From contig NC_134765.1 of NCBI RefSeq assembly GCF_050436995.1, positions 1,329,501 to 1,393,500 of the forward strand: a DNA stretch of 64,000 nt, read 5' to 3'. A model generated the notes under the pieces. That model saw nothing but the letters and a program-made list of their open reading frames with translations, had not been told where the DNA came from and searched no databases. Made by a program: the position numbers and the translations under genes. The DNA comes from Anticarsia gemmatalis. Lineage: Eukaryota; Arthropoda; Insecta; Lepidoptera; Erebidae. Position 1 is the stretch's first letter. Every line of letters starts with the position of its first letter. Below are positions 27,701 through 42,700 of this stretch, one piece after another.

Positions 27701-30700
27701 AATAAGAATTTTGATGCTTTCGCCAGCAAACCAATATATGTGAGATGAAAGTCTTCATAAAATACTTTGCAGTATCCCTTAAAACATTACCAACAGACCT
27801 CAGAATTTCTTTACAAATGGCTCTTTACTATTATAGTCGTATCAATTGAAAATTGAACTATGATATAGAATTTAATGTTTATAATTAAATTAAAAGAATG
27901 CAGATGTAGTCGTTAAGGTGCTCACTGCACTTTCAATATTGCGTGCGGAGAGCGTGGGTTCGATTCCCAAATGTAAAAGCGATGCAATACAATATTTCTT
28001 TGAAGCAAACTACAAAGATTTTAATCTATTACAATAAAAACAATCTTGTAATATAAATAACATAATTTACAAATGTTCCGATTAATGCCTTCATGTGACA
28101 CGACAAACTATAACACATAACTCCAAACCTGAACGGCTGGTATATCTTCAAAATATTACGGAAACCTGCTATATAAATGTCAAAATGTAACAGTTTACAA
28201 CTTCTGCGCCATGTTTAGAACTGGCTACTACATGTTGCATGCGACCTAAAAATGCTACCGGAATATACGACTATTTACAGATGATATTCTATTTTTATGT
28301 ACACTATCAATTTATCACGTCTCTCAATTTTGGACAGTTCATGGAAGGAATGGCTTGTAGTTTTTAGCTTTGGTTTTAACTACTGAATAAATATCGATTG
28401 GCTTATGAGGTATAATTTTAGTTTTTCGTACACTTGCTATCGGTTCAGTCCCATATGTTTATGCCGTGAAACTGGCATTTAACTAAATTATTATAAAATA
28501 ATACTCAGGCATAATGTCAAACAAGCATTATTTACTTTAGAAAAAGAGTGAAGCGTGAATTAGTAAAAGAGATGAATGGAAGAAGAAAACAAGTAGTGTA
28601 TACTCTACTTAGCGTGAAATAACTTATGATAATGTTTACTTTAAGAAAAGCTAAAGGCTTTGTATTTGAACGATGATAATATCTCGAGGAAAACCGAAAT
28701 CTATATTTCAGCTAATTTCATAAAGAATTCACTGGCGTTATATTTAGCCGACTGTTGGATCCTAAAACCTCTATATTTAGACACCTTTTAGAATTAAATA
28801 TTCTCACCGTGAATACCAATTGGTGATCCAGAACGGACTAGTAAATATTTATAACTGCACAATAAAGGCTACAATTTTCCGGCTAAAACTGGCACTTTGG
28901 GTCTGGGGAACGAATTAAAAGTGTCATAGTCATCAATTAGCACTGTATTTTGATGGGGTCCCCGTATGTTGTTGTTTAGGGTTTTATTTTTGCAATTGTC
29001 TAACACTAAAGATCGCAGAATTGTAACATAACTCTGAGAATTAACTTGGATTTAAGTCCGTACTCACTCACTCGCGATTTGGTAGACCCTTTGGCAGCAG
29101 TGGGAGACTTGAAAATAAAAAATGAGAAATACGTCAGACTTTCGTTTTCTTAGCAGTTAATTAAGTTCCTTTTAGAGCATTTTAGTGTATTTATACTAAT
29201 GCATATTTTTCTTTTATTTTTCAGAGATTTACACAATATCTAGCATCGAGTAATTCAACATTTCAACTTAGTAATTTTCTAGACAAAAGTGGAGTACAAG
29301 GTATGTAGTACAAATCTATTTGATTATAACTTATTTTAATGTAATAATATTAAGTAATGTATCAAAATACTGCAAATGAAATCATTATTAGGTATTGTAA
29401 CAGGATTTATTCATGATTACATTTAACATTGACATAATATGCGGATAAACGAAATTTAGGTATGTGTTAATGCTACATTTACTGTAAATGTAATAAATGT
29501 TATTTTGAATAATCATGGGATAATTTTACAAACTAAAGCTTTGTTTATTGAAAATTAAGTTTGATACTGCTGGCTTACGATTGAGTCAGAGATCTTATAA
29601 CCTTTAAATATCTTGACTTATATTACAAACAAATCGTAGAATTTGATTCAACCAGATTCAAAGATATTTAAGTAATAATATTTTATTTCGAAATCAAAAT
29701 AGCTACAAAAACGACCTACGTAATAAACATTGAGTAGACCCAAGTAAGCTACCGATCAACCTATCCATCCATCCCTAGAGATAGCTTACCCCGTTTTATT
29801 CGTGCACTATAAAACTTTACAGATAGTGTATAGCCATGTTCCCAATAATCTCCGCAGTTTTTTATTCAAACGAAAAGGTCGGCTTCTTTCCAATATTCTT
29901 GGAGCTTTTGAGACCGTCTTTATTACGTCTCGAATCAATCTTGGGACCCTAGATTTATAGTATAACTATTATTGTTACTGAAGATTAATTTATATATCTG
30001 GTGGACTATATATAACCAACACTAAACCTAGAAATATATTTATGTACTAGTGAAATAACTATGGTACTCGTAACCGGTTCTGTATGGCAAGATGTATGGA
30101 TGTGAATGAGGCAAGGAAAGTTTGTGATTATCGTACCAAGTGGCGTTCTTTGGTCTCTGCCTACCCCTGAGGAAAAAGGCATGATTGTGTATGTATGGTA
30201 TAACAATTTAAATGTAAAAAGGAAAGACGAAGCAAACTGACACTAGATCTTTTGTAACCATTGGGCAATATTAGGCATGTTTCTTAAAGACTTTTCCCCC
30301 TAAAAAGTCTATCTTCATCATAGAAAATCAGGCTATCGCAGTCTGCTGTAGCAGTTTTAACGTGACTAAAATAGCGAATGTTTTTCTAAAACCTTTATTT
30401 ACACTATTCAAGACGACCCTTTCAGTCGACCCTATAAATAAGATACACCGCATTGCGTTTTTTCCCCTAACACTTGAAGAAGGATGTCTGTGCTGTTTGT
30501 TTGTCTATTATTTTAATGGCAGAATTATTATTATACGAATATACATCCGGTATTTACTAGAATCTACAATCGGAATGTATTTATTGATTATTTGCTTGCG
30601 CATTCGAAGAGAAATCCTGCTGGGATTATTTGTAAATAATGGGATCTCTCCATTTACTGAATATTTCTGCTTATAGAAAGATATTATATTATAGCCTTTG

Positions 30701-33700
30701 AACTAGGTACTTACCTACAGAATTACTCGGTAAAAACCTAGTAAAACACTGTTTGTGCTGCCAAATTTACAAAGAGAAGGTGCCGATCATAAAGAGTTCT
30801 TCTCAATCAAGCAAAAAAAAACACAAAAATAATCTAGTCTAGTAGTAGTAGTACTAAAATAGTCAAGTCTCTGATAAAATAACCAATGTGAAATACGGAT
30901 AATTTCTCAGAAAACAACCCTTCTGGAAGCTTCCACCAAAATGTGGTTATTCCTACCCTTGAATCCGTTCATAAAATAAGCTTTGAACATTGTATATGAC
31001 AGAAACCGACTTTGTAACAGGACGCCTCATCCGGCCAAAGTTGTGAACTGTTACGATTTATCTACAGGTGTGTGGGTGTACGTGTCGATATTGGCTACGG
31101 AAATGGAAACTACTTCATCCCTACGTTTATATAGTTTATGTTTTACGTAACGGGTGGAAGTTATTAATATTACAGTTCTGTATATGTAGGGGTAGGTGTG
31201 ATAACCAATACGTCTAAATATAACCTACCCTACCATTCCGTCCTCGTGGATTTCTCCGATTAATTAGAATCTTATGTGTTAAGATTCCAGGTAACTTATA
31301 GTATAGGTAGTATATTGCTTGAAAAAATATCAAACAATATCCGCGAATATTTGGTAACTTTAGTGTTTCTACTAGTAGTGAGGTAATTTTTAAATTTTAT
31401 TCATTTTGTCATGTTCGGTATTTTCACAATTGAAATTCCAGACTTATCACTGGCTAGATATTCTAGCTGGATCTATATGCAGCTAGAGAATAGCGTTACT
31501 ATCGTACTATGCCTTTATTTGACAGTTCGGTATTGATTATAATGAACGGAGTTATGAAAATAGGAACGTCAAAAACAACGTTTTCGTTCACACCTGCGAA
31601 TTTCGTCACCAAGCGTGAAATTCCCGTAATTTTACTCCGCCTTTACCTTTTGTAGAAAACAGATGTGTAATTTTCTTACGCATTACGAAGTCAATTACGT
31701 AAATAAGATACAAGTAATCTCAATTTAAAACAAAATACTTGGAGTATTTACTTGTGAAGCTTTGAATGAATTTAAAGATCGCGTGACGTCTTGGATTAGC
31801 GTGAACGCGAAAATAACGAAATACTTTAAGATCATTGTTATTTAGCAAGCAATTTGATTTATCTCGGGTTTATTTTGAACAATAATATTATAAAACTATT
31901 TTTTTAAACTAAAATAAATGTTATTTGTTATAAATGCGAAATTCAAGATGTGTAAATCGTTGATAAGTTTTCTGCTATTCAATGCTCGGGATTCCTCATT
32001 CGGAAATGGAAATATCTTCCGTGAGTCGTGACCTATTTCAAGCAGACGTAATTAAGATTAATAAGTACTAAGTTTGTTCAGCAATGGGGCAACAATTTTT
32101 CATGATTATTATTTTTTATAGATTATTTTCATGGTTTATGAAAAAGGCATATTTAACAAACACGAGAATATATTTACAAGCAAAATCAGTATATTTATAA
32201 TTCCGAAAGGGTTTTATCCTTGACCTAAATTATAAATTAGGGCAAAATCCTCTATTATTATTCTATCAGAGTATCAAAAATATTTTCTCCCGAATAATAC
32301 GATTAGCCTCCATCGGATTTTCGTTATCAAGTCGTTTGTTAGAAAGTAACAAACCCCTTTAAATAATGGCTACAAGATCCCTTTGGATTAACTACTTTTA
32401 AGCGCAGAGTTATTCGGAGCGTTGCCATGGTAACTTGAGACTTATCGCTTTATCACTCACGAAATCGTGCGAACCGGAATGAAAGATAAGATCTAAATGA
32501 AGAGTTTTCGGTGTTAGTCACAGAATTGTTTAAATTTTATTATATTCACAACTTCTAACAAGGCACATCTAGTTTCTAGATTTGGTTCTCATCGTTAGAC
32601 AAGTGTTGGCTGTAAAAAACTGCGGCAATTCAGTATTACTTACAATAAAAGTTGTTGATATTGATGACTTTTACGCTCCCTTCGACATAACTATTCTTGA
32701 TTGTCTTTCTCTGTGGTTAAAAGAGGCTATCATACAAAAATGTATTTTAAATACTTACCACTTCAAGTTGAAAGATGTTAGAGTAGATTGGATGGAATTA
32801 TATGAATAGAGCTTCAGTATTTAAATACAATTTCTACTATAGTTTCTCGCGATCGGTAATGTATCCGACTGCTAACCACAGGGTCCTGAGTTCGATCCAC
32901 AGGTCGAAGTGTGCCCGGTAAATGGTAATAGGCTTGCCCCATGTTATGTTACCTGAGATTGGTAATGGCAAAACGCTACTACTACGCGAAGCGCTAATTT
33001 ACCCCGTATTTCATACACTTCTGCCAAAACCTTTGGGTATGATTGGCGTGATATTATGTATGTAGTATAACAAAACCTCAGTATCTGAAACACAGTATCA
33101 GTAACAAATAGGCGAGCAACACAATCGAGTCACACTCGTGAATCCGTAGTAATTCTAAAGAATATTACGCAAGCGAACAACAGAATCGCGCACAGTTTCC
33201 GCATCATTACGTTTTACTTGCCAAGTTATATGTACAGCTATGCCAAGTTATTATACGCCCTACCATGTACACTTAGAGTTATACGGCCAATGTTCTATAT
33301 TGAGAGGTCAGATTTTTTGGCTTTTAATTTGTGTCACAGATCGTATCGACGGGAGAAAGCAATTTGGGTCATATTATTTTTAGTTCTATAGGTAATTTTA
33401 TCATGTCCCAGCCGTAAAAGGAATCAGTTTATTTACTACTTCTATGTCGTGGTATCTAAAATGGAATAATTGGGATGAACAAATCCATATTCAGACGATC
33501 ATGATCTATCTATGGGTTTTGTAAACTGGGACTATTTTGGGATTTCCGCGATTGATATTCGGAAGTTGTCTAGTTAAAAAGTATTCTCGGGACTTATACA
33601 ATAGAAGATGTATATTCTGTAATACGTACAGTTACCTGTGCTTGTTTTAATAAAACACCAATCAAAGAATTAACCCCAGTTAAGTTGGTTACTTTACCAC

Positions 33701-36700
33701 AGGCCCTTTTAAACATATCTACTTCTCCATCCGTTAAAAATAAATCAAATTCAATTTACTTCCCAAAATATACTATAACATATAATATATGACATATCAC
33801 ATACGTGGGTGTACATCGTATGTTGTACTATTGGTTGACCGCCGACCCCAGGGTCAATGACACGGCAGCCTCCACGGTTGCGTGGTTCCGTGATTTTGTT
33901 ACACTTGCCATATTTGTACATGGGAGATGTGATCTATGGGTTTTTGCTTAGAATATTGAATTACGGGGTTTTCGTATGGAGAATATAAGGTTGGAATATG
34001 TATGTTAGTGTATGAGAATGATATTGTTATTTTATATAGCTGGTATAAGTGGTTTTGACCGAGTGATATTCTAGCGCAGTTCGTAACAGGGGAAGATACT
34101 TTAACTTGACTTTTAATTATTGTAAGTAGTTACTGAGATAAGCGCTAATAAATAAGCTCTTCAGCAAAGAGAGAAACCGAAACTACGAAACGCAAATATC
34201 GTACTTAACTTTAATTTTTAAACATAAATATAAATCTAACCAAATGTAAGGTTATTTATTAAAATAAAATATTGACACAAATACTATAATAATGTATAAT
34301 GATTACTTTAACTTAATAAATATTTCAAATAGTACCTATTAAAACTTGCCTATAACACTAAATAAGTAATAGTAGGCATCACGCAATACATTTAAGGCTA
34401 TCTAATATTTACGTTCAGTTACAAAAACACTGAACATTTTCCAGAAAGTAACTCCACTTTTCAGACCATACGCTTTTTTGGAGAATACCTTTACAAAAAG
34501 TAAATTCCGTTTAGCACCATGAGAATTGAAGAGATCATAGTCTTCGTACTTCTTATTTCGAGGGAAAATCTATATATAATACTAGTAAAACAATAAAATA
34601 ACAGTGATGCGCAGAGAACAACGGTGAAAATACTACGTTTACTAAATAATATAACATATCAGTGCCACGTGCTATATGCGTTGGCTTTCATTCAAAAGAT
34701 TATTCTTACACGTAAACAGTGGAGGTATTCACGTGTACATTCAAGATCGCACGACTAGTTGTAAAATTAGTCTGACGATTCACTGAATAACTTGGGAAGT
34801 CGTATTGTAGGAAGTCTTCGTTCTTAAACCACAAAGCCTTCAAATACAGTTGGGTAGGGTCAATGAGAAGAGCTGGCAAGAAATTACCTTTCATACCTTA
34901 CTTTAAAAGCAGGGTTGATTAAAAAGAAACACTTACTTTGTTTGACCCTTGTCTTCAACTATTTAAATGTTTAGTTTTAACCGTTAAAGCAAAAAAACAG
35001 CTTTCTAAAATTATTCTTGCATTTATAGCATCTGAGCAATGATTTTCAACATCTTCAGCAAAAAAGCTACGTAGATCTGTTTTTCATTCAGCTCTCCTGC
35101 AACTCTAGTACATTTCTAGCAGGCTGGAATATAGCCAACAATACGGCTAACGTAGAAAAACATAATCTTAACTACACAAGAACCGGTTTTTCCCGTTTGG
35201 AATATTTTGGACATCTGTTTTCCCACGTCACATAGACATTTACGTCATTGCCCACCATTTTATTACACACGTATCCTAATTTGTATGGCCAAATTCAATA
35301 GAGAAATATATCCTAAAAATATTCGGGAAACATTATTGTGTTATGGCAAATTTGATATGATGGACATATATAAGGTTTTGACAAGGGTAAGTGGGTTGTA
35401 TCCATTTACGAAGGGACTACCTTTATCGTATGAATGTTTGATCACACGGGATCTTTAATCAGTCGGAATAGAAATGGTATTTTCGTGGAAGTGTATTGTC
35501 ATTTCTTTGTGACAATTCTGTAAGATCGTAGGCTGTTTTTATATATCAATAACTATCAACCTTACGTAGTTCTGCTAAGAATTCCTTTAAGAACATTTCG
35601 ATATCTTGAGAATAGGTACTCAGGCTATGTTTAATATCAAAAATGAGGTTTGTGTGAGGATTGAAATACGACTGACTCTTGTTTTAATAGAAAATAGGCG
35701 TGTATGACAGCCAGTGACAGCCACACATATAAAGAAGGCTAGATAGCATCAAGCTAAGAACTATGAGCACTATAAATCGCGAGACACTGCAAAACAGCTA
35801 GATATACAAATCCGAAATAAACTGATTCAAGAGTACAAAAGTATCTTACCATGCGTTTTATATTGCAGTGTCATTCAAATCCGCTTTGGCTTCCTTCATT
35901 CAATAGATCAACTTGGAAACGAATTTAGCGATTTGATCTGAGAGTTACAGCCCAGGTCATAAGCAAGAAGACGTTCAAATCTGAAAGATTTTACGGATGT
36001 TGTTTAGGCTTAAGTGCTCGCTTTGTCTTCATTGTAAATTTTAATTCAATGAGGTCACTTGGAGATTTCGTTTGTGATTGAAATGAGACTTGTTCTTTTA
36101 TCGTTTAATCGCGATTGGAAATGGAGTTCTAGCATTGATTATGGATTTTGTAGTCAGTTTGAAGAACGATTTCGAAGACTATCTTTATATATATAATTCT
36201 TCTGTAAGTGTGTATGTCACCGAACTTCTCTTAAACGACTGGACCGATTTTGATGATTTTTTTTGTGTGTGTTCAAGGGGATCTGAGAATGGTTTAGATT
36301 CACAATTTTGTCCGCTGGACAATGTCTTTTTATTAATTTTTTATGGCAAAACAACGTTTGCCGGGTCAGCTAGTAATATATAAAAAACAACCTCATTTTT
36401 ATGTTATGTTAACAATAACAGCTATAGTTAAAGTAAGAGCGTTTTGTACACTCCAAAAATAGATAAAACAGTATCAAAACTAAACTGAAAATTTACGCGA
36501 GAGTTTTCACGCAAAAAAGCGATAACATTCGCTTCATACTTTATTTAGTTTGAATTGTAATACAACTGTATTTAAAGTTTACATTGTGATAGAAAAAAGG
36601 GGGCGTAGCATACAAGATAACACACATACAATTAAAATAAATAACAGCCGTTATACACTTATAAGTCGAATACCTCTGTTTTATACGCAACAAGAGTACC

Positions 36701-39700
36701 CGCGTGCCTTCTCGCAGTAGAAAGATTCATCCCTTGTTTCAACCACTCCTAAGTGGTTTTTGAAAAATAAAATATCAACAAGAAAATTTTATTTTCCAAG
36801 GGCACCACAGGTCTCCATCTACTTATATATCCATGCTAAGTTTCAGCAAAATTGGTTTAGCTGTTTAGTCATGAACACAGACACACAGACAAACAGACTT
36901 TCTTACTTATAACATTAGTATAGACAGTATGAATGTCTCACGCATTATAGCGTTCGTTTTATGAGAATCTCTGTCTCGACGCTCAGTCCCGAAATATTTA
37001 CACCCTGTATGTATAGTGAGTCGTAAATTTACTCCCAAGAATTTGCTCACTAAGCTGCTATTACTTATTCATGTCTCTAGCCTATATGTCGTATGTTTCT
37101 TGGGAGATAACGTGTAGTATTAATTTTCTTAGCAGTATTTTTTGATCCCTAAACCAAATATAACTTTAATAGAATACAGATTCTAGGGTAAGAATGAATC
37201 TATAGTACTTTTAAGTCAGTGAAGGTAATATGTAGGATGCGACACGGAATAAGTTTATTCAAAACCGTTTTGTAAACTAAGCAGAATATCAAGCAAATAT
37301 AAAGCATGTTCATATCATCTACAAACTCTGCTTAATTCGGAAACAGATGACCGTGCGTTGTCAAACGATATTTATATTAATTTATTTATCTACACTAAAG
37401 TATAGTCTTAAGCAGTGATAGCCGAGTGGTAATAGTTGACACCTCCCACGCAAGTGGTCGCAGGTTCGAACCCGAGGCAACACACCAATGACTTTTCGAA
37501 GTTATGTGTGTATTAGAAATAATTATCACATGCTCCAACGGTGAAGGAAAACATCGTGAGGAAACCTTGCATGCCTAAAATTTGTTTAAAAACATTTATT
37601 GAGGGCATGCAAAGTCCCCAACCCGCACTTGGCCAGCGTGGTGGACTCAAGGCCTAACCCCTCCCTCATTACGGGAGGAGACCCTTGCCCAGCAGTGGGA
37701 CATTAATGGGTTAAAGGAGAAAGGAGATAGTCTTAGATAGTCGTTGCTCATGAAAAGTTAGACGAAAGACTCGAAAGCCTTTCGAAAAGGCGGTGATCTT
37801 GTGACATTCTACAGAATGATTACTTTTTAAATACTCTATTCTTATTGTTTCGTAAAATTTTCCTTTGAATGTTATAAATATTTACGTGATAAGAACTGTC
37901 TGCTAAGTTTTGCGACTAAGTTCTTTAGAAGTCGAAGCCGATCGATTGTACGAACTTGAGGAAGGTAACGTGTTGTGTTGAGATGATTATTTAAGGCACG
38001 TTAAAATGAGAGAAATTGGTGTTTAAGTAAAATTAAAGGCATATTTTTGGAATGCAATGATTCTTAATAGTAATATGCTAATGTTTGTCTCGCTAATCGA
38101 TCTTAAATTTTTTTTTCTCTTTTAATCCTGTACCGTCTCACTTTTAGGCAAGAGTCTCCCGAACAAAGGAAGGGTTTGGCCTCCTTTTCTATCGCTCCAA
38201 TATTACGGAAGTCACTGATATGACAGAAACATCATGTAATTTTAAGTGATGCTGTATTTCTGTGCCTTACTTTACACTTCAAAGTGACAAACACGTCTTC
38301 ATATTTAAGAGTTTCTTAAACCCGAGGGATGTTTTTACATGTGTCCTTTTAAGTATTCATACCATAGAAGCGAAGTGTAACATCTATACTAATATTATAA
38401 AGCTGAAGAGTTTGATTGTTTGTTTGTTTGTTTGAACGCGCTAATCTCGAGAACTACTCGTCCGATTTGAAAAAGTCTTTCAGTGTTAGATAGCCCATTT
38501 ATCGAGGAAAGCTATAGGCTATATATCATCACGCTACGACCAATAGGAGCAGAGTACCAGTGAAAATTGTTACAAAAACGGGGAAAATTATGATTCTCTA
38601 ATGTGACGCAAGCGAAGTTGCGCGGGTCAGCTAGTGTTAAATAATAATCATAAATAAATTGAGGAAGGAAAACCTATTCCCGCTATCGAAATGATTTCAT
38701 TTGCAGTATTTTGATACCTAATATAATATTATGACTGTAGATAAACTTGCATTTGACCTGACACGATTTAGCTCAAATGTGTTATGATAGCCGCTGCAGA
38801 AATGTGACAACAAGATAAATGTTGTTCGTTATCGCTTAATTACATTATAGTTATTGGATGTTATACACCCCCTTTTTTAATGCTTTTTATTGTTATCTAC
38901 GGTAAAAAAGACATAGGTTAACGATTGTCTGGACGAGATTGCACATGCGATAAGGCCGTCAATTTTACCTGTGTATTATTTTCATCTGGGGGCACGGAAG
39001 TGCCCCCGCAAGTCGAGCAAAAAAAAAGCGGCACGGCCGTAACATCCTTTTCTCGAAGCAATTCGGGCTATTTTTGACACCCCTATAATTTCGTTGTGGA
39101 TAATACAAGAAGCCTGGATTTTCAGCAACTAATTAGTCATTGTATAAACACGGTATATTTAAAATTTCAGTCAATTTGAACCAGTAGTTTAGGAATGACA
39201 ACTTGTTAAAATTTTGAATTTTGTCACTCACTGATTCACTGACTCACTGACTCACCGATCATCAAAAGTCTAAGGTACTTCTAGCAGACTTAGAAGCTTA
39301 AAATTTAGAATACAAATAGGGTTTAGTGTCTTAATCATGGGAAAATTTTAATATTTTCTAATTTCGGTCCAGTTTTCTAAATACACCAACTGCAACCATA
39401 ACTTTGTAATCCCATATAAATGTATAAGATTACAAGGTTACATTTGCAGTTAATGAATTATTATTACTGTAGAAAATAAAATAAAAATAAATAGGTGTAA
39501 ATAGGTACCTACTATATGAGGCATAACGGGAGGGGGTATAGGACGGATAAGGGTGTTTAGCCCATGAAACTGAACAACATTCCCATAGGAAAATATGTTG
39601 AATTATGAAAAAAAAAACGTCTTTCCATACAAATTGGACTTATGTTCGCTCTACAAAAATAAGTGAGATGCCATCAAAAACATTCTGTAAAAACCTCAAG

Positions 39701-42700
39701 TCTCGCCGTAAAAAGTTGTGAGATCGATATAATACCAAGTCGATTAATCTATTTAGTCTCTACTTAAAGGACCTTCTGTCTTAAATTATTACGTATGTTA
39801 TTATCATGCCAATTTAAAAAAAAATACCTTTAAAACAATTAGATCGACTTGGTCATCGCAAGAAAACACAAATTCGCCATTAACATTTCAGGAGCATTAA
39901 CTTCTCGTCGTGCTGTGTAGTGTGATACATACTAATAATTAAATCATGCGATGGCCAGGTCGGTCTATTTGTTTTAAAGGTATTTTTTTAAATTGGCATG
40001 ATAATAACATACGTAATAATTTAAGACAGAAGGTCCTTTAAGTAGAGACTAAATAGATTAATCGACTTGGTATTATATCGATCTCACAACTTTTTACGGC
40101 GAGACTTGAGGTTTTTACAGAATGTTTTTGATGGCATATTTATTTCCTATACGTATGTTGTATACAATAAGAGGATTTATAATATTGTCAAAGATAGATG
40201 TTTAGCACTTGTACAAGCTGTCATGACAATTGATTTTTGTTTGGCTTTAAATTCGAAAACGAGGTTTGTAAAAACGAAAATAGTATCTTGGGAAATTTAC
40301 ATTACCTTATTTACACAAGTATTAAACCAGTTTAGCGTAATTCATATTCTATAAACAGTCAAGGGTGCACTTCAGGTAACATTTATATCTAAAAAATAAG
40401 CAGAACGGAACGGGATTTGTGTCCAATAACTATCAGTGTGATTAAGCGTTGATGTATAACAAGGTTAATTATGTCAGAAACTAGGTAATAAAGATTATAA
40501 ATATGAATGCGAATGCAGCATTTGCATTAACGACTGATAAAGATCCATTCATTTGTCGTTGACCGTGATTATCTATAAAATGTGTAAACCAGATATAAGA
40601 TGTTATAACTGCATGTAACTTTATGTAAATGGTTGCAGGATATAATGTTTCTTGTTGCACTTTTGAAATAGGCTGTGGTCTTTACGGCTGCCTCCATGTA
40701 TAGTGGTTAAAATATGTATTCCACAAGTTTGTGACTATAGAAGAAAAATGATTATCGAATGATCAGACCAACCAGATCACCAGGCCGCGCTTAGCTGCTT
40801 TATTACCTCAGTGAATAAAAGACATTAAGTGGCGGTAATACTACATGCTAGAGTTTTCTTCTATAAATTAAAATATCTAATGGAATACATTTAAAGCCAC
40901 TTTCATTGCGAGGCCGCCTTCAATTGTGTCTAGGGCATATTAATGTTGGACGGTATCTATGTGAAGCACCAGACCACTTGAATGCATTCAGCACAAATAG
41001 CCGTCTTGCACTTCAGAAAATCACATCGACAAACGAGAAATCTCGTGTATATTTGTTTCCATATTTCCGACAGAAAGATTGTTTTTTTCTTTTTCACTGT
41101 GTCACTTTACTGGTTTCAAACAAAGCTAGTTCAAAGTAATTTACGTGTATTCTATTATTCTAACTTGAGTTTAATTTTCCTTAATGCTTCGAAAGGCGCG
41201 GCCGGCGCAAGGATCGGTGAGTTACTAAAAACCAAAATGGCGGCTTTTTTTGTTAATGTCTGTCCGTCTGTTTCGTAGCTACACGCTTGGATTGGGTGCA
41301 ATTTTACGTTTAGTTTTCTGCACAGATTGTGTTAGGCTTGTGACGTTTTCTTGCTTCTACGATAAGTGTTTGTTTATTCAAGATGTCCTCGTCTTGGATA
41401 ACAGGGATTTTTTTATATGTACTGACTTGTACAGTCATAAGATTTTTGTTTATAGGCATGTATGTGCTTGCCATATCGTTTCTTGGCTACGGTATCACGA
41501 GAAAACATGATACCGACGAATTGGGTTAGACAAACCTTTTTTTTGTATTTACTTTAGATAAGTAGTCTGCAATATATAAAGTTAAATTTAAATGCATTGA
41601 CACTGTCACAAGTAATCCTGTGCTGTTAAGATTTGTTAGTAAACATTTGGGTAATAAATAAATCCATAAACTAGCGATTAGAACCACAAATCACTTTAAT
41701 TATTTCGCTAGCTGATAGTGAATTTATTGACACAATTAACAGTTGAATCAACTCATTTAGGTCATACCTAGTGCACTTGTCATTATGAATATTGCACCGC
41801 CCTCTCTAGTATGTTCGGGTGACATTATTGATATCTGTATTATACAAAGTAATGTGTTAATTGAGGCTGTGCTCATACTATGTTGCTAAGTTGACACAGA
41901 AATTTTAGCTCTTTAGCTCTTTGATACCGCCTGTGGTTGCTATGTACTTAAAACATGAAAAACCAATGACCCAATCAAAACTATTGTAATGCCAGTTGCA
42001 AGGATCTGATCCATGGCATAAAGGAGAGCAAGTTTCCCTTCTCCAGTGATCTGTTCAAAGCACAGGCTCAATTTTACACTTTGGTTCACTTTCTTCTGCG
42101 TACTTGAGCAAACGAACCAGATTTCAATAGTTATCACTCGAAAATACACCCAATTAGACGAGCACTAGGCATTCGTTGCACGGATTTTTGTAATGATTGG
42201 CTTAAAGCACTGTAGTGATTTGTTTTTCAAACTAAATTGTATTAATTAACAGATAAAATTGCTTTACTTTTAGAATACACTACAGAAAAGCATAAAAACA
42301 TTGGGGTTATATATCAAAAAATAAAATGGGTTACATTTCATTGCACGTGATTGTGCATTTTTACATTAGTTTGCTTGATATTTTGATCAAAAACAGTACC
42401 ATGACACCATCAGAACAGTCTGATTACCAGCATGAGAAAAGCACAACGCTATAGAGCGCTGTCTCTTTTTCAGCTGCTGCTTTAAAGTGTAATGACAAAG
42501 GGTTACTGTTTTCATGGTCATGTAACTACCAGCAAACAAAAATGGATGCTATTTAACTATATTTGTCACAAAATGGGGTTCCAAAAATCATATAAATATG
42601 GGAGAAAAAACCATCACCAATTGCGCCAATCCCATGCATGTCAGGCTGTTTTAACTGCACAAGCACATTCTAACACGACGCAGTTTTCAAAGGATATGTT

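Larger units (their letters stand above)
19820..29224 (+). other. lap: lap intron 2 (9.4 kb)
   Basis: AT-rich intron with a broken LINE 3' end (about 21373-21470), a stray tRNA B-box-like element (23191-23203) and a SINE head (27901-28000). Nothing else is recognised. Confidence 0.75.

Noticed and set aside
37411..37480. Possible functional tRNA gene
   Set aside because: The A and B boxes are intact, but the sequence continues into a SINE body and has flanking target duplications, so it is a SINE head.
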